A stretch of DNA of 64,000 nucleotides from Streptomyces antibioticus (GTDB lineage Bacteria > Actinomycetota > Actinomycetes > Streptomycetales > Streptomycetaceae): assembly GCF_002019855.1 (NCBI RefSeq), contig NZ_CM007717.1:6829750-6893749 (forward strand), written 5' to 3'. The translations under genes and the position numbers were made by a program. Below are positions 1 to 8,459 of the stretch, in pieces. Positions within the stretch are counted from its first letter, which is position 1, and the number at the start of each line of letters is the position of its first letter. The notes beneath the pieces were generated by a model, which saw only the letters and a list, made by a program, of their open reading frames with translations, was not told the origin of the DNA and ran no database searches.

Positions 1-504
1 GTGTGGTGGTGCACCGTGACAGGAGCGGAAGGTGGGGGTGGGATCGCTCCCAAATTCAAATTAACACCACGCCAACTGCCCTACAAGACTCGGTACTTAC
101 GCAGATGCAAGAAGCTCGAAATCTGCAGTTCACGTAGGAGGGGTGAAGCGGGATGGCGATCGGGGGGCATCCCTCGGCCACTGGAAGCGGTACCAGTTCC
201 GGACCTCGGCGGAGGGGTGGGGCTGAGCCCCGCGGACTGTCGGAAGAGCAGACTTGCCAGCCGTATGGCCGGCAGGATCGGGGCGACGTGGATTCGGGAT
301 CCGATCGCTTGTTCTAGCCAGTGGCTGTAACCGGGAGCCTGCGGCTACGGTCAAGCCTTCGAACCCGCCTGGAGGCCACGCGTACATGCAGGAGAACGAA
401 TACCTGGGCTCCCGTCGGCGGTCCGGCGGTGTCGGAGCGAGGCGAGGCCCGCTACGTTCACCCCGGCGATGTGACATCTCGTGACAGATGAGAGGCTCAG
501 GCGG
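1..504. other. Gene-poor left end of window
   Basis: About 500 bases precede the first convincing gene. Positions 45-130 are relatively A+T rich for this genome and could hold a promoter, but I see no clean -35/-10 pair. One short open frame with a strong Shine-Dalgarno lies inside (153-317, listed separately). The longer frames on either strand have no recognisable protein and look like chance frames in G+C-rich DNA. Confidence 0.5.
153..317 (+). CDS. Possible 54-residue small protein
   Basis: An ATG at 153 opens a 54-codon frame ending in TAG at 315-317. It is preceded by AGGAGGGG (136-143) at about 9 nt, one of the best ribosome-binding sites in the window. That is the only real support. 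The product is hydrophilic, rich in Gly, Ser and Arg, with a single Cys and no membrane segment or motif I recognise. It does not appear to form an operon with the downstream enol-lactonase, which starts 190 bases later. It could be a genuine small protein, a leader peptide or chance. Confidence 0.3.
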   Translation: MAIGGHPSATGSGTSSGPRRRGGAEPRGLSEEQTCQPYGRQDRGDVDSGSDRLF

Positions 505-1800
505 GTGAGTGAGACACCGATGAACACCCTGCAATACCGCTTTGACGGCCCGGAAGACGCCCCGGTCCTGATCCTCGGTCCCTCACTGGGTACCACCTGG
601 CACATGTGGGATCGTCAGATCCCCGAACTGGTGCAGCAGTGGCGGGTGTTCCGCTACGACCTGCCCGGGCACGGCGGTGCCCCCGCGCACCCGGCGGTCT
701 CCGTCGGGGATCTCGCCGACCGGCTGCTCGCTACGCTCGACGGGCTCGGGGTGGAGCGGTTCGGATACGCGGGCTGTGCGCTCGGCGGGGCGGTCGGGGT
801 CCAGCTCGCGCTGCGGCACCCCGAGCGGGTCGCCTCGCTCGCGCTGATCGCCGCCTCGCCGCGGTTCGGCACGCCCGACGAGTTCCGTCAGCGCGGGGTG
901 GTCGTGCGGACCAACGGACTGGACCCGATCGCCCGTACCTCGCCCGACCGCTGGTTCACGGCGGGCTTCGCGGCCGCGCAGCCCGCGATCACCGAGTGGG
1001 CCGTGCAGATGGTGCGTACCACCGATCCCGGTTGCTACATCGCGGCCTGCGAGGCGCTCGCCGCGTTCGACGTCCGGTCGGAGCTGGGTCTGATCGGCGT
1101 CCCGACGCTGGTCCTGGCCGGATCGGACGACCAGGTCACCGGGCCCGCCGAGGCGCGCACCCTGGTCGCGGGCATCCCCGACGCCCGGCTGGCCGTCGTA
1201 CCGGGCGCCTCCCATCTGGTCCCGGTGGAGCAGCCGGCCGCCGTCACCGACCTGCTGGTGCGCCACTTCTCCACCGCCTGGCAGCCGGCGCCCGACGCCG
1301 GGCGGACCGTCGTCCCGGGCATCCCCGTCCGGGCGGTGCTGAGCGCGCCCCCGCAGCCGGTGCCCGTCGCGGAGATCGCGCCCGCCCCGCTGGTCGAACC
1401 GCCGCAGGCCGCGGGCCGCCCCGACCCGTACGACACCGGGCTGAAGGTGCGCCGCGAGGTCCTCGGGGACGCCCATGTGGACCGGGCGCTGTCCCAGGCC
1501 GACGACTTCTCCGGCGACTTCCAGGAGTTCGCCACCCGCTACGCCTGGGGCGAGATCTGGGACCGCCCCGGCCTCGACCGGCGCTCCCGCTCCTGCGTCA
1601 CGCTGGGCGCGCTGGTCGCCGGCGGCCACCTGGAGGAGCTGGCCGTCCACACCCGCGCCGCCCTGCGCAACGGGCTCACCCCGGACGAGATCAAGGAGGT
1701 GCTGCTCCAGACGGCCGTGTACTGCGGTGTCCCGGCGGCCGGCAGCGCCTTCCGGGTCGCGCAGCGGATCATCCGCGAGGAGACCACGCCGCAGGAGTGA
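505..1800 (+). CDS. pcaL: Fused 3-oxoadipate enol-lactonase / 4-carboxymuconolactone decarboxylase
   Basis: This 431-residue fusion would catalyse two consecutive steps of the protocatechuate branch of the beta-ketoadipate pathway: decarboxylation of 4-carboxymuconolactone, then hydrolysis of the enol-lactone. Residues ~1-265 are an alpha/beta hydrolase (GSDDQ acid region, GASH histidine). A Pro/Ala-rich linker leads to a carboxymuconolactone decarboxylase domain at ~305-425 (HTRAALRNG, then YCGVPAAG near the end). I chose GTG 505, which has AGAGG (491-495) 9 nt upstream; ATG 520 is an alternative. The hydrolase nucleophile elbow reads G-C-A-L-G-G (residues 90-95), so Ala92 sits where Ser is expected. 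No other pca gene is adjacent. Confidence 0.85.
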   Translation: MSETPMNTLQYRFDGPEDAPVLILGPSLGTTWHMWDRQIPELVQQWRVFRYDLPGHGGAPAHPAVSVGDLADRLLATLDGLGVERFGYAGCALGGAVGVQLALRHPERVASLALIAASPRFGTPDEFRQRGVVVRTNGLDPIARTSPDRWFTAGFAAAQPAITEWAVQMVRTTDPGCYIAACEALAAFDVRSELGLIGVPTLVLAGSDDQVTGPAEARTLVAGIPDARLAVVPGASHLVPVEQPAAVTDLLVRHFSTAWQPAPDAGRTVVPGIPVRAVLSAPPQPVPVAEIAPAPLVEPPQAAGRPDPYDTGLKVRREVLGDAHVDRALSQADDFSGDFQEFATRYAWGEIWDRPGLDRRSRSCVTLGALVAGGHLEELAVHTRAALRNGLTPDEIKEVLLQTAVYCGVPAAGSAFRVAQRIIREETTPQE

Positions 1801-1836
1801 GCGCCCGCCGCGGGCCGCCGGCGGCAGGATGGACCC

Positions 1837-2481
1837 ATGACGACCATGAAGCTCACGAAGAAGACGCACGCGTGCGTCCGGCTGGAGAAGGACGGGCGCA
1901 CGCTGGTCATCGACCCCGGCGCCTTCAGCGAGGCGGACGCCGCGGTCGGCGCGGACGTCGTCCTGGTCACGCACGAGCACCCCGACCACTTCAGCGAGGA
2001 GCGGCTGCGCGCCGCCATGGAGGCCCGTCCCGACGCCGAGATCTGGACGCTGCGCTCGGTCGCCGACCGGATCTCGGCCGCCTTCCCCGGCCGCGTCCAC
2101 ACCGTCGGCCACGGCGACACCTTCACCGCGGCCGGCTTCGACGTGCAGGTCCACGGCGAGCTGCACGCGGTCATCCACCCGGACATCCCGCGCATCACCA
2201 ACGTCGGCTACCTCGTCGACGGCGGCCGCGTCTTCCACCCCGGCGACGCCCTGACCGTCCCCGACCACGCCGTGGAGACGCTGATGCTCCCGGTCATGGC
2301 CCCCTGGAGCAAGATCTCGGAGGTCATCGACTACGTCCGCGAGGTCAAGCCCCAGCGCGCCTACGACGTCCACGACGCCCTTCTGACCGACCTGGCCCGC
2401 CCGATCTACGACAACCAGATCGGCGCGCTCGGCGGCGCCCGGCATCTGCGGCTGGCGCCGGGGGAGAGCACGGCCCTGTGA
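1837..2481 (+). CDS. MBL-fold metallo-hydrolase
   Basis: A 214-residue single-domain metallo-beta-lactamase-fold hydrolase of the UlaG-like type. The metal-binding signature T-H-E-H-P-D-H-F is at about residues 47-54. A further His (GELHA, ~110), an Asp in the HPGDAL segment (~136) and a late His (DVHDAL) complete a likely dinuclear site. There is no signal peptide, so it is cytoplasmic. It starts 36 bases after the pcaL stop and is followed closely by xthA on the same strand, so the three may be co-transcribed. The substrate cannot be deduced; the family includes lactonases, nucleotide phosphodiesterases and hydrolases of unknown role. Confidence 0.8.
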   Translation: MTTMKLTKKTHACVRLEKDGRTLVIDPGAFSEADAAVGADVVLVTHEHPDHFSEERLRAAMEARPDAEIWTLRSVADRISAAFPGRVHTVGHGDTFTAAGFDVQVHGELHAVIHPDIPRITNVGYLVDGGRVFHPGDALTVPDHAVETLMLPVMAPWSKISEVIDYVREVKPQRAYDVHDALLTDLARPIYDNQIGALGGARHLRLAPGESTAL

Positions 2482-2511
2482 GTGTCGGTGGCGCCGGGTA
2501 GGTTGTCAGGC

Positions 2512-3291
2512 ATGCGCATCGCGACCTGGAACGTGAACTCGATCACCGCCCGTCTGCCGAGGCTGCTGGCCTGGCTGGAGAGCAGCGGCACGGACGTGCT
2601 CTGCCTCCAGGAGGCCAAGCTCGCGGAGGCCCAGTTCCCGTTCGACGCGCTGCGCGAGCGGGGCTACGAGGCGGCGGTCCACGCCACCGGCCGGTGGAAC
2701 GGCGTGGCGGTGATCTCCCGCGCCGGTCTCGACGACGTGGTCAAGGGCCTGCCCGGCGACCCGGGCTACGACGGCGTCGTGGAACCGCGCGCGATCTCCG
2801 CGACCTGCGGCCCGGTCCGCGTCTGGTCGGTCTACGTGCCCAACGGCCGCGAGGTGGACCACGCGCACTACGCGTACAAGCTCCAGTGGTTCGAGGCCCT
2901 CAAGGCGGCCGTCGCCGGGGACGCGGCGGGCAGCCGCCCCTTCGCGGTCCTCGGCGACTACAACGTGGCGCCGACCGACGACGACGTGTTCGACGTCGCG
3001 GCCTTCGAGGGCCTCACCCATGTCACCCCGGCCGAGCGGGCCGCCCTGGCGTCCCTGCGCGAGGCCGGCCTGTCGGACGTGGTGCCGCGCCCCCTGAAGT
3101 ACGACCACCCGTTCACGTACTGGGACTACCGCCAGCTCGCGTTCCCCAAGAACCGCGGCATGCGCATCGACCTGGTGTACGGGAACGCGCCGTTCGCCCA
3201 GGCCGTCAAGGACGCCTACGTCGACCGCGAGGAGCGCAAGGGCAAGGGCGCCTCGGACCACGCACCGGTCGTGGTCGATCTCGACGTGTAG
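2512..3291 (+). CDS. xthA: Exodeoxyribonuclease III (AP endonuclease)
   Basis: A 259-residue Xth-family DNA repair nuclease of the endonuclease/exonuclease/phosphatase superfamily. It would act at abasic sites and on 3' blocked ends in base-excision repair. Visible motifs are MRIATWNVNSI at the N-terminus, LCLQE (metal-binding Glu), the GDYN segment and SDHAPV at the C-terminus (Asp-His pair). The frame is open further upstream, but ATG 2512 gives the canonical family start and full length. It follows the metallo-hydrolase by 30 bases on the same strand. Confidence 0.93.
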   Translation: MRIATWNVNSITARLPRLLAWLESSGTDVLCLQEAKLAEAQFPFDALRERGYEAAVHATGRWNGVAVISRAGLDDVVKGLPGDPGYDGVVEPRAISATCGPVRVWSVYVPNGREVDHAHYAYKLQWFEALKAAVAGDAAGSRPFAVLGDYNVAPTDDDVFDVAAFEGLTHVTPAERAALASLREAGLSDVVPRPLKYDHPFTYWDYRQLAFPKNRGMRIDLVYGNAPFAQAVKDAYVDREERKGKGASDHAPVVVDLDV

Positions 3292-3450
3292 CCCGCACAG
3301 CAGGGAGAGACCGACGGCCTCGGCCGGCGAGGCTAGGGGCGGCGGGGGCGCGGGTCAACGCGCCATGCGTGTGCGGCGCGGGAATTCGACCGGACGCTCC
3401 TGCCCGCGCGCCTGTGGTGCGCACGTCGGTGCGAATGACACGCTGGACGT

Positions 3451-3870
3451 ATGAACATCCCTTTTCTGGGCAACAGGCGCAAGAAAGCCGGTGAAGCGGT
3501 GATCGTTGCGGATCCCGAGGGGGTGGCCGAACTCCTCTCGGAGTGCGAGCTGCTGCGCTCGCAGGCGGCCCGGGCGGGAATCCGTCTGGACGACACCACG
3601 GCCTCCCTGGAGGCGCTGGACCAACTGCTGCCGCGCTGGCGGGACGACGCGGAGATCCTGCCGTGGCTCGGCAACGACGCCGGGCTCTATCTGGGCACGG
3701 TGATCGTGCGGACCGTGCGCGGCGCCGCGTGGGACTTCCGGCCGGACGGCCAGCCCGTCGTACGGCTGCTCTCCGGCCGGGAGTTCGACGTGGTGACGGC
3801 CGGTCAGGAGTGGGCCACGAGCGGCGTTCCCGAACTGTCGCAGCTCTACGGAGAGGTGGCGGAGACCTGA
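3451..3870 (+). CDS. DUF6278-like conserved hypothetical protein
   Basis: A 139-residue soluble protein with no signal peptide or membrane helix. It opens with a short basic stretch (GNRRKKAG) and continues as an acidic alpha/beta domain. It resembles a small family found mainly in Streptomyces that I associate with DUF6278; no catalytic motif is visible. It stands alone, 159 bases after xthA, and is convergent with the S15-type hydrolase. The function is unknown. Confidence 0.7.
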   Translation: MNIPFLGNRRKKAGEAVIVADPEGVAELLSECELLRSQAARAGIRLDDTTASLEALDQLLPRWRDDAEILPWLGNDAGLYLGTVIVRTVRGAAWDFRPDGQPVVRLLSGREFDVVTAGQEWATSGVPELSQLYGEVAET

Positions 3871-3984
3871 TCACCGGCCGCTCGGGTGCCGGTTCGCGGA
3901 CCGAAGGACTAGAGTGGGCCGTTCATCTCCCATGACCCGGGGCAGCGGTCACTGAGCCATACCCGCCCGGCGACCGGCCGGAGA

Positions 3985-5598
3985 TCACTGCTCGCGCAGC
4001 GGAACCGACACGTACGACGGGTCGTTCTCCGGCGAGGAGAAGGTCAGCCGCGCGCCGGACGGGTTGTGCTCGATGTAGAGCGGGTCGACCGTGTCGACGA
4101 CCAGGGCGAGCCGGTGCCCCGCCGGGACGTCGTAGGCCGTGGAGTACAGCTCCAGATCGAGGCCGAACGGCTGTCCGGGCGTGCGTCCGTGGAAGGTGTA
4201 CGGCGCGTGGGTGACCAGCTTGCCGAGGCCGAGCGGCCCCACGTCGTAGAGGTACGCGACGAGGGTGCCGCTCTCCTCGGTCGGGGTGACCGTGGTGTGC
4301 AACGCCGCCGTACCGCGCACCTGTTGGGCCGTGGGATACCGCTCCGACTGCCATACGGCGGCCCAGGCGCGGGGGAGCAGCGGGATCGACGCCATCGGGG
4401 GCAGCCGGGCGATCTGGTCGAGGATGCTGGACAGGAACACGATGCCGCCGTCGGCGCCCGAGTTGACGTTCGTGTGGATCGTGGCGGTGTCCGTGAGGGC
4501 GATCCTGCGGCGGTCGGCGCTCACCGACTTCCAGTCCGGATAGCCCTCGTAGCCGCCCGCGGAACGGGACTTGAGCTGGACGGGCTGTTCGCGCTCGATG
4601 CCGTTCGCCGTGTCCTTGAGGTGGTGGTCCAGCCAGCGCCTGCTGTCGTTCCAGACGTCGTTGGGCATCCCGAACAGGCCGGTGAGTTCGGCGGTGGCGT
4701 GGTCACCGGGCCGCAGTTCGAGGCGCTTGGGGCCGGTCAGCTTCTCGTAGAGGGCGACGGACTGGTTCGGCGGGAAGATCGTGTCGCCCCAGCCGTTGGC
4801 CAGCAGCACCGCGGTGCCGTTGCGGTTGAGCCGGTCCGCGTACGCCTCGGGGGAACGTTTCTGCCCCCAGGCGAGGATCTCCTTCTCCTTGGACAGGTCC
4901 GAGGAGTAGAACGCGGAGAACACCTCCCGGGTCTCCGGGCTCTGCCGCCCGGCGACCCGGCCCACGGTGTCGAGCAGCGCGGCCGCCTGGAGGTGCTGGG
5001 TGCGTCCGGAGTAGATGGACTCGATCAGATCGCCCCAGCCGCTGAGCGCGGCGACGGCCCTGACCCGCGGGTCGTGCGCGGCCGCCAGCAGGCTGATCCC
5101 GGCGCCGTAGGAGACGCCCGCCATGCCGATGCGGTCCGGGTCGGCGGGGGTGTGGGCGAGGGCCCAGTCGAGCACCGTGCGGGCGTCGGCGACGTCGAGC
5201 GGGCCGGCCACGTCGATCCCGCCGCCGGACTGCCAGAAGCCGCGGACGTTGTAGCTGAGCACGACATAGCCGGACGCGGCGAGTTCCTTCGCCTGCGCCA
5301 GGTACTCGATCTGCGGGAAGCCCCAGCTCGTCGGGAGCACGACCAGCGGGTGGCGGGTGCCGTCGGCGGCGCCGGTCGGGGTGACGACGTTGGCCTTGAG
5401 GACGGTGCCGTCGGCCGCGGTGATGTCGACGTACCGGACATCCGTACCGGCTCGGGTCGCGGTCGCGGTGCCGGCTCCGGCTCTGACTCCGGCGGCGTGC
5501 GCGTCCGGCGTGAGGGCGAGGACGCCGCCGGCGATCAGGGAGGCCGAGAGGGCTCCGGCGGCGGTCGTACGCAGGGCGGTGCGGCGCGATCGTCCCAC
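3985..5598 (-). CDS. Secreted CocE/NonD-family (S15) hydrolase
   Basis: A 537-residue alpha/beta hydrolase of the X-Pro dipeptidyl-peptidase/cocaine-esterase type. It starts with a twin-arginine-like signal (GRSRRTALRTT, hydrophobic stretch, cleavage near AHA) and so is probably exported. The nucleophile elbow G-V-S-Y-G places Ser at residue 163. An Asp in NGWGDTIFP and a His in PGDHA complete the triad. The C-terminal ~190 residues form the jelly-roll domain of this family. I chose GTG 5598 because AGGAG lies 8 nt upstream; a start at 5622 would add eight residues. Expected activity is peptidase or ester hydrolase with unknown substrate. Four GGTAA(C/G) hexamers lie upstream. Confidence 0.85.
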   Translation of the reverse strand: MGRSRRTALRTTAAGALSASLIAGGVLALTPDAHAAGVRAGAGTATATRAGTDVRYVDITAADGTVLKANVVTPTGAADGTRHPLVVLPTSWGFPQIEYLAQAKELAASGYVVLSYNVRGFWQSGGGIDVAGPLDVADARTVLDWALAHTPADPDRIGMAGVSYGAGISLLAAAHDPRVRAVAALSGWGDLIESIYSGRTQHLQAAALLDTVGRVAGRQSPETREVFSAFYSSDLSKEKEILAWGQKRSPEAYADRLNRNGTAVLLANGWGDTIFPPNQSVALYEKLTGPKRLELRPGDHATAELTGLFGMPNDVWNDSRRWLDHHLKDTANGIEREQPVQLKSRSAGGYEGYPDWKSVSADRRRIALTDTATIHTNVNSGADGGIVFLSSILDQIARLPPMASIPLLPRAWAAVWQSERYPTAQQVRGTAALHTTVTPTEESGTLVAYLYDVGPLGLGKLVTHAPYTFHGRTPGQPFGLDLELYSTAYDVPAGHRLALVVDTVDPLYIEHNPSGARLTFSSPENDPSYVSVPLREQ

Positions 5599-5678
5599 GG
5601 GGCACACTCCTAGGCGTGTCACGTCAAAGTGACCCGACGGTAACCTCCGCGCCGTACCTGTGGTAACCCGTCGGTAAG

Positions 5679-6425
5679 TTACGAGGCGGTAACGTTTTCC
5701 GGTTCCGGTAGCGGAGCCTGTGCCGCACGTGTCACGTCGGCGACCAGATCGACGACATCCGGGCCGTACGCCGCCGAGTTGATGACCTTCAGCAGCAGCA
5801 CGAAGGAGTTGTTGCCGTGCTTGCGCGCCAACCGCTCGTGATTGCGCACGAGATAGCGGGTCGCGGCCTGGTTGGTGATCGCCCGCTGGCCGCAGAACAG
5901 GAACACCGGCCGCCCCGCGCGCCGCCGCCCGGCCGTGAGCCGGGCCAGCATCACGTACTCGGTGACGCCCGACTCCATCCGGTAGTGCTCGGCGCCGATC
6001 TGGAACGCCAGCTTGTCCGGGCCCGGTTCGGGATCGGTGTTGATCCGCACCCCGGGCAGCATGGCGTTGATGTGGGCCGCCATCCGCCGGTTCGACCCGG
6101 GCCCGCCGACGCAGAACTCCGTCCGCTCCCCGAACCCCTGACGGGCCGCGTCCTGCGTGATCACCTCGGCGTTGGCCCCGCAGTCCTTGATGAGCGCGGA
6201 CAGCTCCAGCAGCGCGAACACGTCATGGCGGTGCACCGCGAGATCGGCGCTGCCCGCGTCACGGTTGACCACGAGCAGGCACTCGGAGTTCTCCGGCAGC
6301 CCGAAGAACGCCCGCTTGCGCCGGAGTTTCCGGCGCCACAGATAGGTCCGGGCCACCCAGCCGAGCGCGGCGCTGATGCCCGCCGCGACCACACCCAGGA
6401 CGATGTTGCGCACGTCGTCGTTCAT
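5679..6425 (-). CDS. Membrane-anchored conserved hypothetical protein
   Basis: A 248-residue protein with one N-terminal transmembrane segment (residues ~7-27) followed by a basic stop-transfer stretch (WRRKLRRKR), so the bulk probably lies in the cytoplasm. The soluble part contains a Gly-rich turn (CVGGPGSNRR) and later a FLFCGQRAITNQAA segment, suggesting a Rossmann-like or nucleotide-sensing fold related to S-2TM/DUF-type proteins of actinomycetes. I do not recognise the family with certainty. ATG 6425 is the natural start just before the membrane segment. It is divergent from the gamma-glutamyltransferase gene and upstream of the S15-type hydrolase, with about 80 bases between. Confidence 0.65.
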   Translation of the reverse strand: MNDDVRNIVLGVVAAGISAALGWVARTYLWRRKLRRKRAFFGLPENSECLLVVNRDAGSADLAVHRHDVFALLELSALIKDCGANAEVITQDAARQGFGERTEFCVGGPGSNRRMAAHINAMLPGVRINTDPEPGPDKLAFQIGAEHYRMESGVTEYVMLARLTAGRRRAGRPVFLFCGQRAITNQAATRYLVRNHERLARKHGNNSFVLLLKVINSAAYGPDVVDLVADVTRAAQAPLPEPENVTAS

Positions 6426-6568
6426 GGGCGCGCATGGTAGCGGTCCCTCATGCGATTGACGTACCCGTGTTCGAGGTGTGGCAGTCGTATGACAGCGCGC
6501 GCAGGCACCCTGTCGGGGCCCCCGTGATGTGGTTACGCTGCGCGGACGGTCCCCGACTGGAGGTACGG

Positions 6569-8383
6569 ATGCGTCGCCCTGTCGCGCGGAAACTGTCGGT
6601 CCTTGCGGTCTGCGCCGCCACGGTGTCGGTGGGGGCGGCCGCGCCACCCGCCCCCGGCGGCAAGCCCGTCGACCCCGTCGCCAAGGTGCCCGTCGCCGTC
6701 GGCTACGGCGGCGCCGTGGCCAGCGTCGACGCGGACGCCTCCGCCGCGGGCATCGAGGTGCTGCGCAAGGGCGGCAACGCCGTCGACGCGGCCGTCGCCA
6801 CCGCCGCCGCCCTCGGCGTCACCGAGCCCTACTCGGCCGGCATCGGCGGAGGCGGCTACTTCGTCCACTACGACGCCAAGTCCCGCACCGTGCACACCAT
6901 CGACGGCCGGGAGACCGCGCCGCTCACCGCCGACTCCGGCCTTTTCCTGGAGAACGGCAAGCCGCTCGCCTTCGCCGACGCCGTCAGCAGCGGCCTCGGC
7001 GTCGGCACCCCGGGCACGCCCGCCACCTGGGCGACCGCGCTCGACCGCTGGGGCAGCAGGCCGCTCGGCACCCTCCTCAAGCCCGCCGAACGCCTGGCCC
7101 GCAAGGGCTTCACCGTCGACGACACCTTCCGCTCCCAGACCGCCGCCAACGAGACCCGCTTCCGCTACTTCCCCGACACCGCCCGGCTGTTCCTGCCCGG
7201 CGGGCAACTCCCCGTCGTCGGCTCCACGTTCAAGAACCCCGACCTCGCCGCGACCTACGCCGAACTGGGCCGCAAGGGCGTGCGCGCCCTGTACCGGGGC
7301 GCCATCGGCCGGGACGTCGTCGACACCGTCAACCACCCGCCCGTGGACCCGGCTTCGCAGTGGAACGCGCGCCCCGGCGAGCTCACCACCCGCGATCTCG
7401 CCGCCTACCGCGCCAAGGTGCAGGCGCCCACCCGGACGGCCTACCGCGGTCTCGGCGTCTACTCCATCGCGCCCTCCTCCTCCGGCGGCACCACCGTCGG
7501 TGAGGCCCTCAACATCCTGGAGAACACGGACCTTTCGAAGGCCGGCCAGGCCCGGTACCTGCACCGGTTCATCGAGGCCAGCAGGATCGCCTTCGCCGAC
7601 CGCGGCCGCTGGGTCGGCGACCCCGCCTTCGAGAACGTCCCCACCGGGCAACTGCTGTCGCAGAAGTACGCCGACTCCCGCGCCTGCCTCATCAGCGACG
7701 ACGCGGTCCTCACCAGCCCGCTCGCCCCGGGAGACCCGCGCCGCCCGGCCGCCTGCGCCACCGGCGGCACGGCCGCCCCGACGACCTACGAGGGCGAGAA
7801 CACCACGCACCTCACGGTCGCCGACAAGTGGGGCAACGTCGTCTCGTACACGCTGACCATCGAGCAGACCGGCGGCAGCGGCATCACCGTCCCCGGCCGC
7901 GGCTTCCTCCTCAACAACGAACTGACCGACTTCTCCTTCGCCCCGGCCGACCCGGCCGTCCACGACCCGAATCTGCCCGGTCCCGGCAAGCGGCCGCGGT
8001 CCTCGATCGCCCCGACGATCGTCCTCGACCGGCACAACAAGCCGGTGGTGGCGCTCGGTTCGCCCGGCGGCGCGACCATCATCACCACCGTCCTCCAGAC
8101 CCTCACCGGCTTCCTCGACCGCGGTCTGCCGCTCGTCGACGCGATCGCCGCACCTCGCGCCAGCCAGCGCAACGCGGCCCAGACCGAACTCGAACCCGGC
8201 CTCTACGACAGCCCCGTACGGGGGCAGTTGGAGGGGATCGGGCACTCCTTCCGGCTCAACCCGGAGATCGGCGCCGCCACCGGCGTACAGCGGCTGCCGG
8301 ACGGCCGGTGGCTGGCCGCCGCCGAGACCGTCCGCCGCGGCGGCGGCTCGGCCCAGGTGGTGCGCCCGGCGGCGGCTCCCTAG
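6569..8383 (+). CDS. ggt: Secreted gamma-glutamyltransferase
   Basis: A 604-residue N-terminal-nucleophile hydrolase that cleaves the gamma-glutamyl bond of glutathione and other gamma-glutamyl compounds. A signal peptide (basic start, hydrophobic residues ~8-25) points to export. It is made as a precursor. The autoprocessing site is the T-T-H pair at residues 412-413, with Thr412 as the predicted nucleophile and new N-terminus of the small subunit. Other family signatures are the GKGGNAVDAA-like stretch near residue 70, GIGGGGYF, and PRSSIAPTI with GSPGG in the small subunit. ATG 6569 follows GGAGG (6559-6563); a longer frame upstream lacks support. Confidence 0.93.
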   Translation: MRRPVARKLSVLAVCAATVSVGAAAPPAPGGKPVDPVAKVPVAVGYGGAVASVDADASAAGIEVLRKGGNAVDAAVATAAALGVTEPYSAGIGGGGYFVHYDAKSRTVHTIDGRETAPLTADSGLFLENGKPLAFADAVSSGLGVGTPGTPATWATALDRWGSRPLGTLLKPAERLARKGFTVDDTFRSQTAANETRFRYFPDTARLFLPGGQLPVVGSTFKNPDLAATYAELGRKGVRALYRGAIGRDVVDTVNHPPVDPASQWNARPGELTTRDLAAYRAKVQAPTRTAYRGLGVYSIAPSSSGGTTVGEALNILENTDLSKAGQARYLHRFIEASRIAFADRGRWVGDPAFENVPTGQLLSQKYADSRACLISDDAVLTSPLAPGDPRRPAACATGGTAAPTTYEGENTTHLTVADKWGNVVSYTLTIEQTGGSGITVPGRGFLLNNELTDFSFAPADPAVHDPNLPGPGKRPRSSIAPTIVLDRHNKPVVALGSPGGATIITTVLQTLTGFLDRGLPLVDAIAAPRASQRNAAQTELEPGLYDSPVRGQLEGIGHSFRLNPEIGAATGVQRLPDGRWLAAAETVRRGGGSAQVVRPAAAP

Positions 8384-8384
8384 T

Positions 8385-8459
8385 CCTACGGCGCGGAGAC
8401 GGGGGGAGCCCTACGGCGCGGAGGCGGGGGCGGTCCTACGGCGTGGAGGCGGGGGCGGG
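8385..8459. repeat. 25-bp tandem repeat, three copies
   Basis: The core CCTACGGCG(C/T)GGAG begins at 8385, 8410 and 8435, an exact 25-base period. The third copy lies inside the 3' end of the Clp ATPase gene (stop at 8436-8438 on the minus strand). The other two lie beyond it, in the short gap before the ggt stop. Each copy repeats the last codons and stop of the Clp gene, as expected from replication slippage. Confidence 0.85.
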
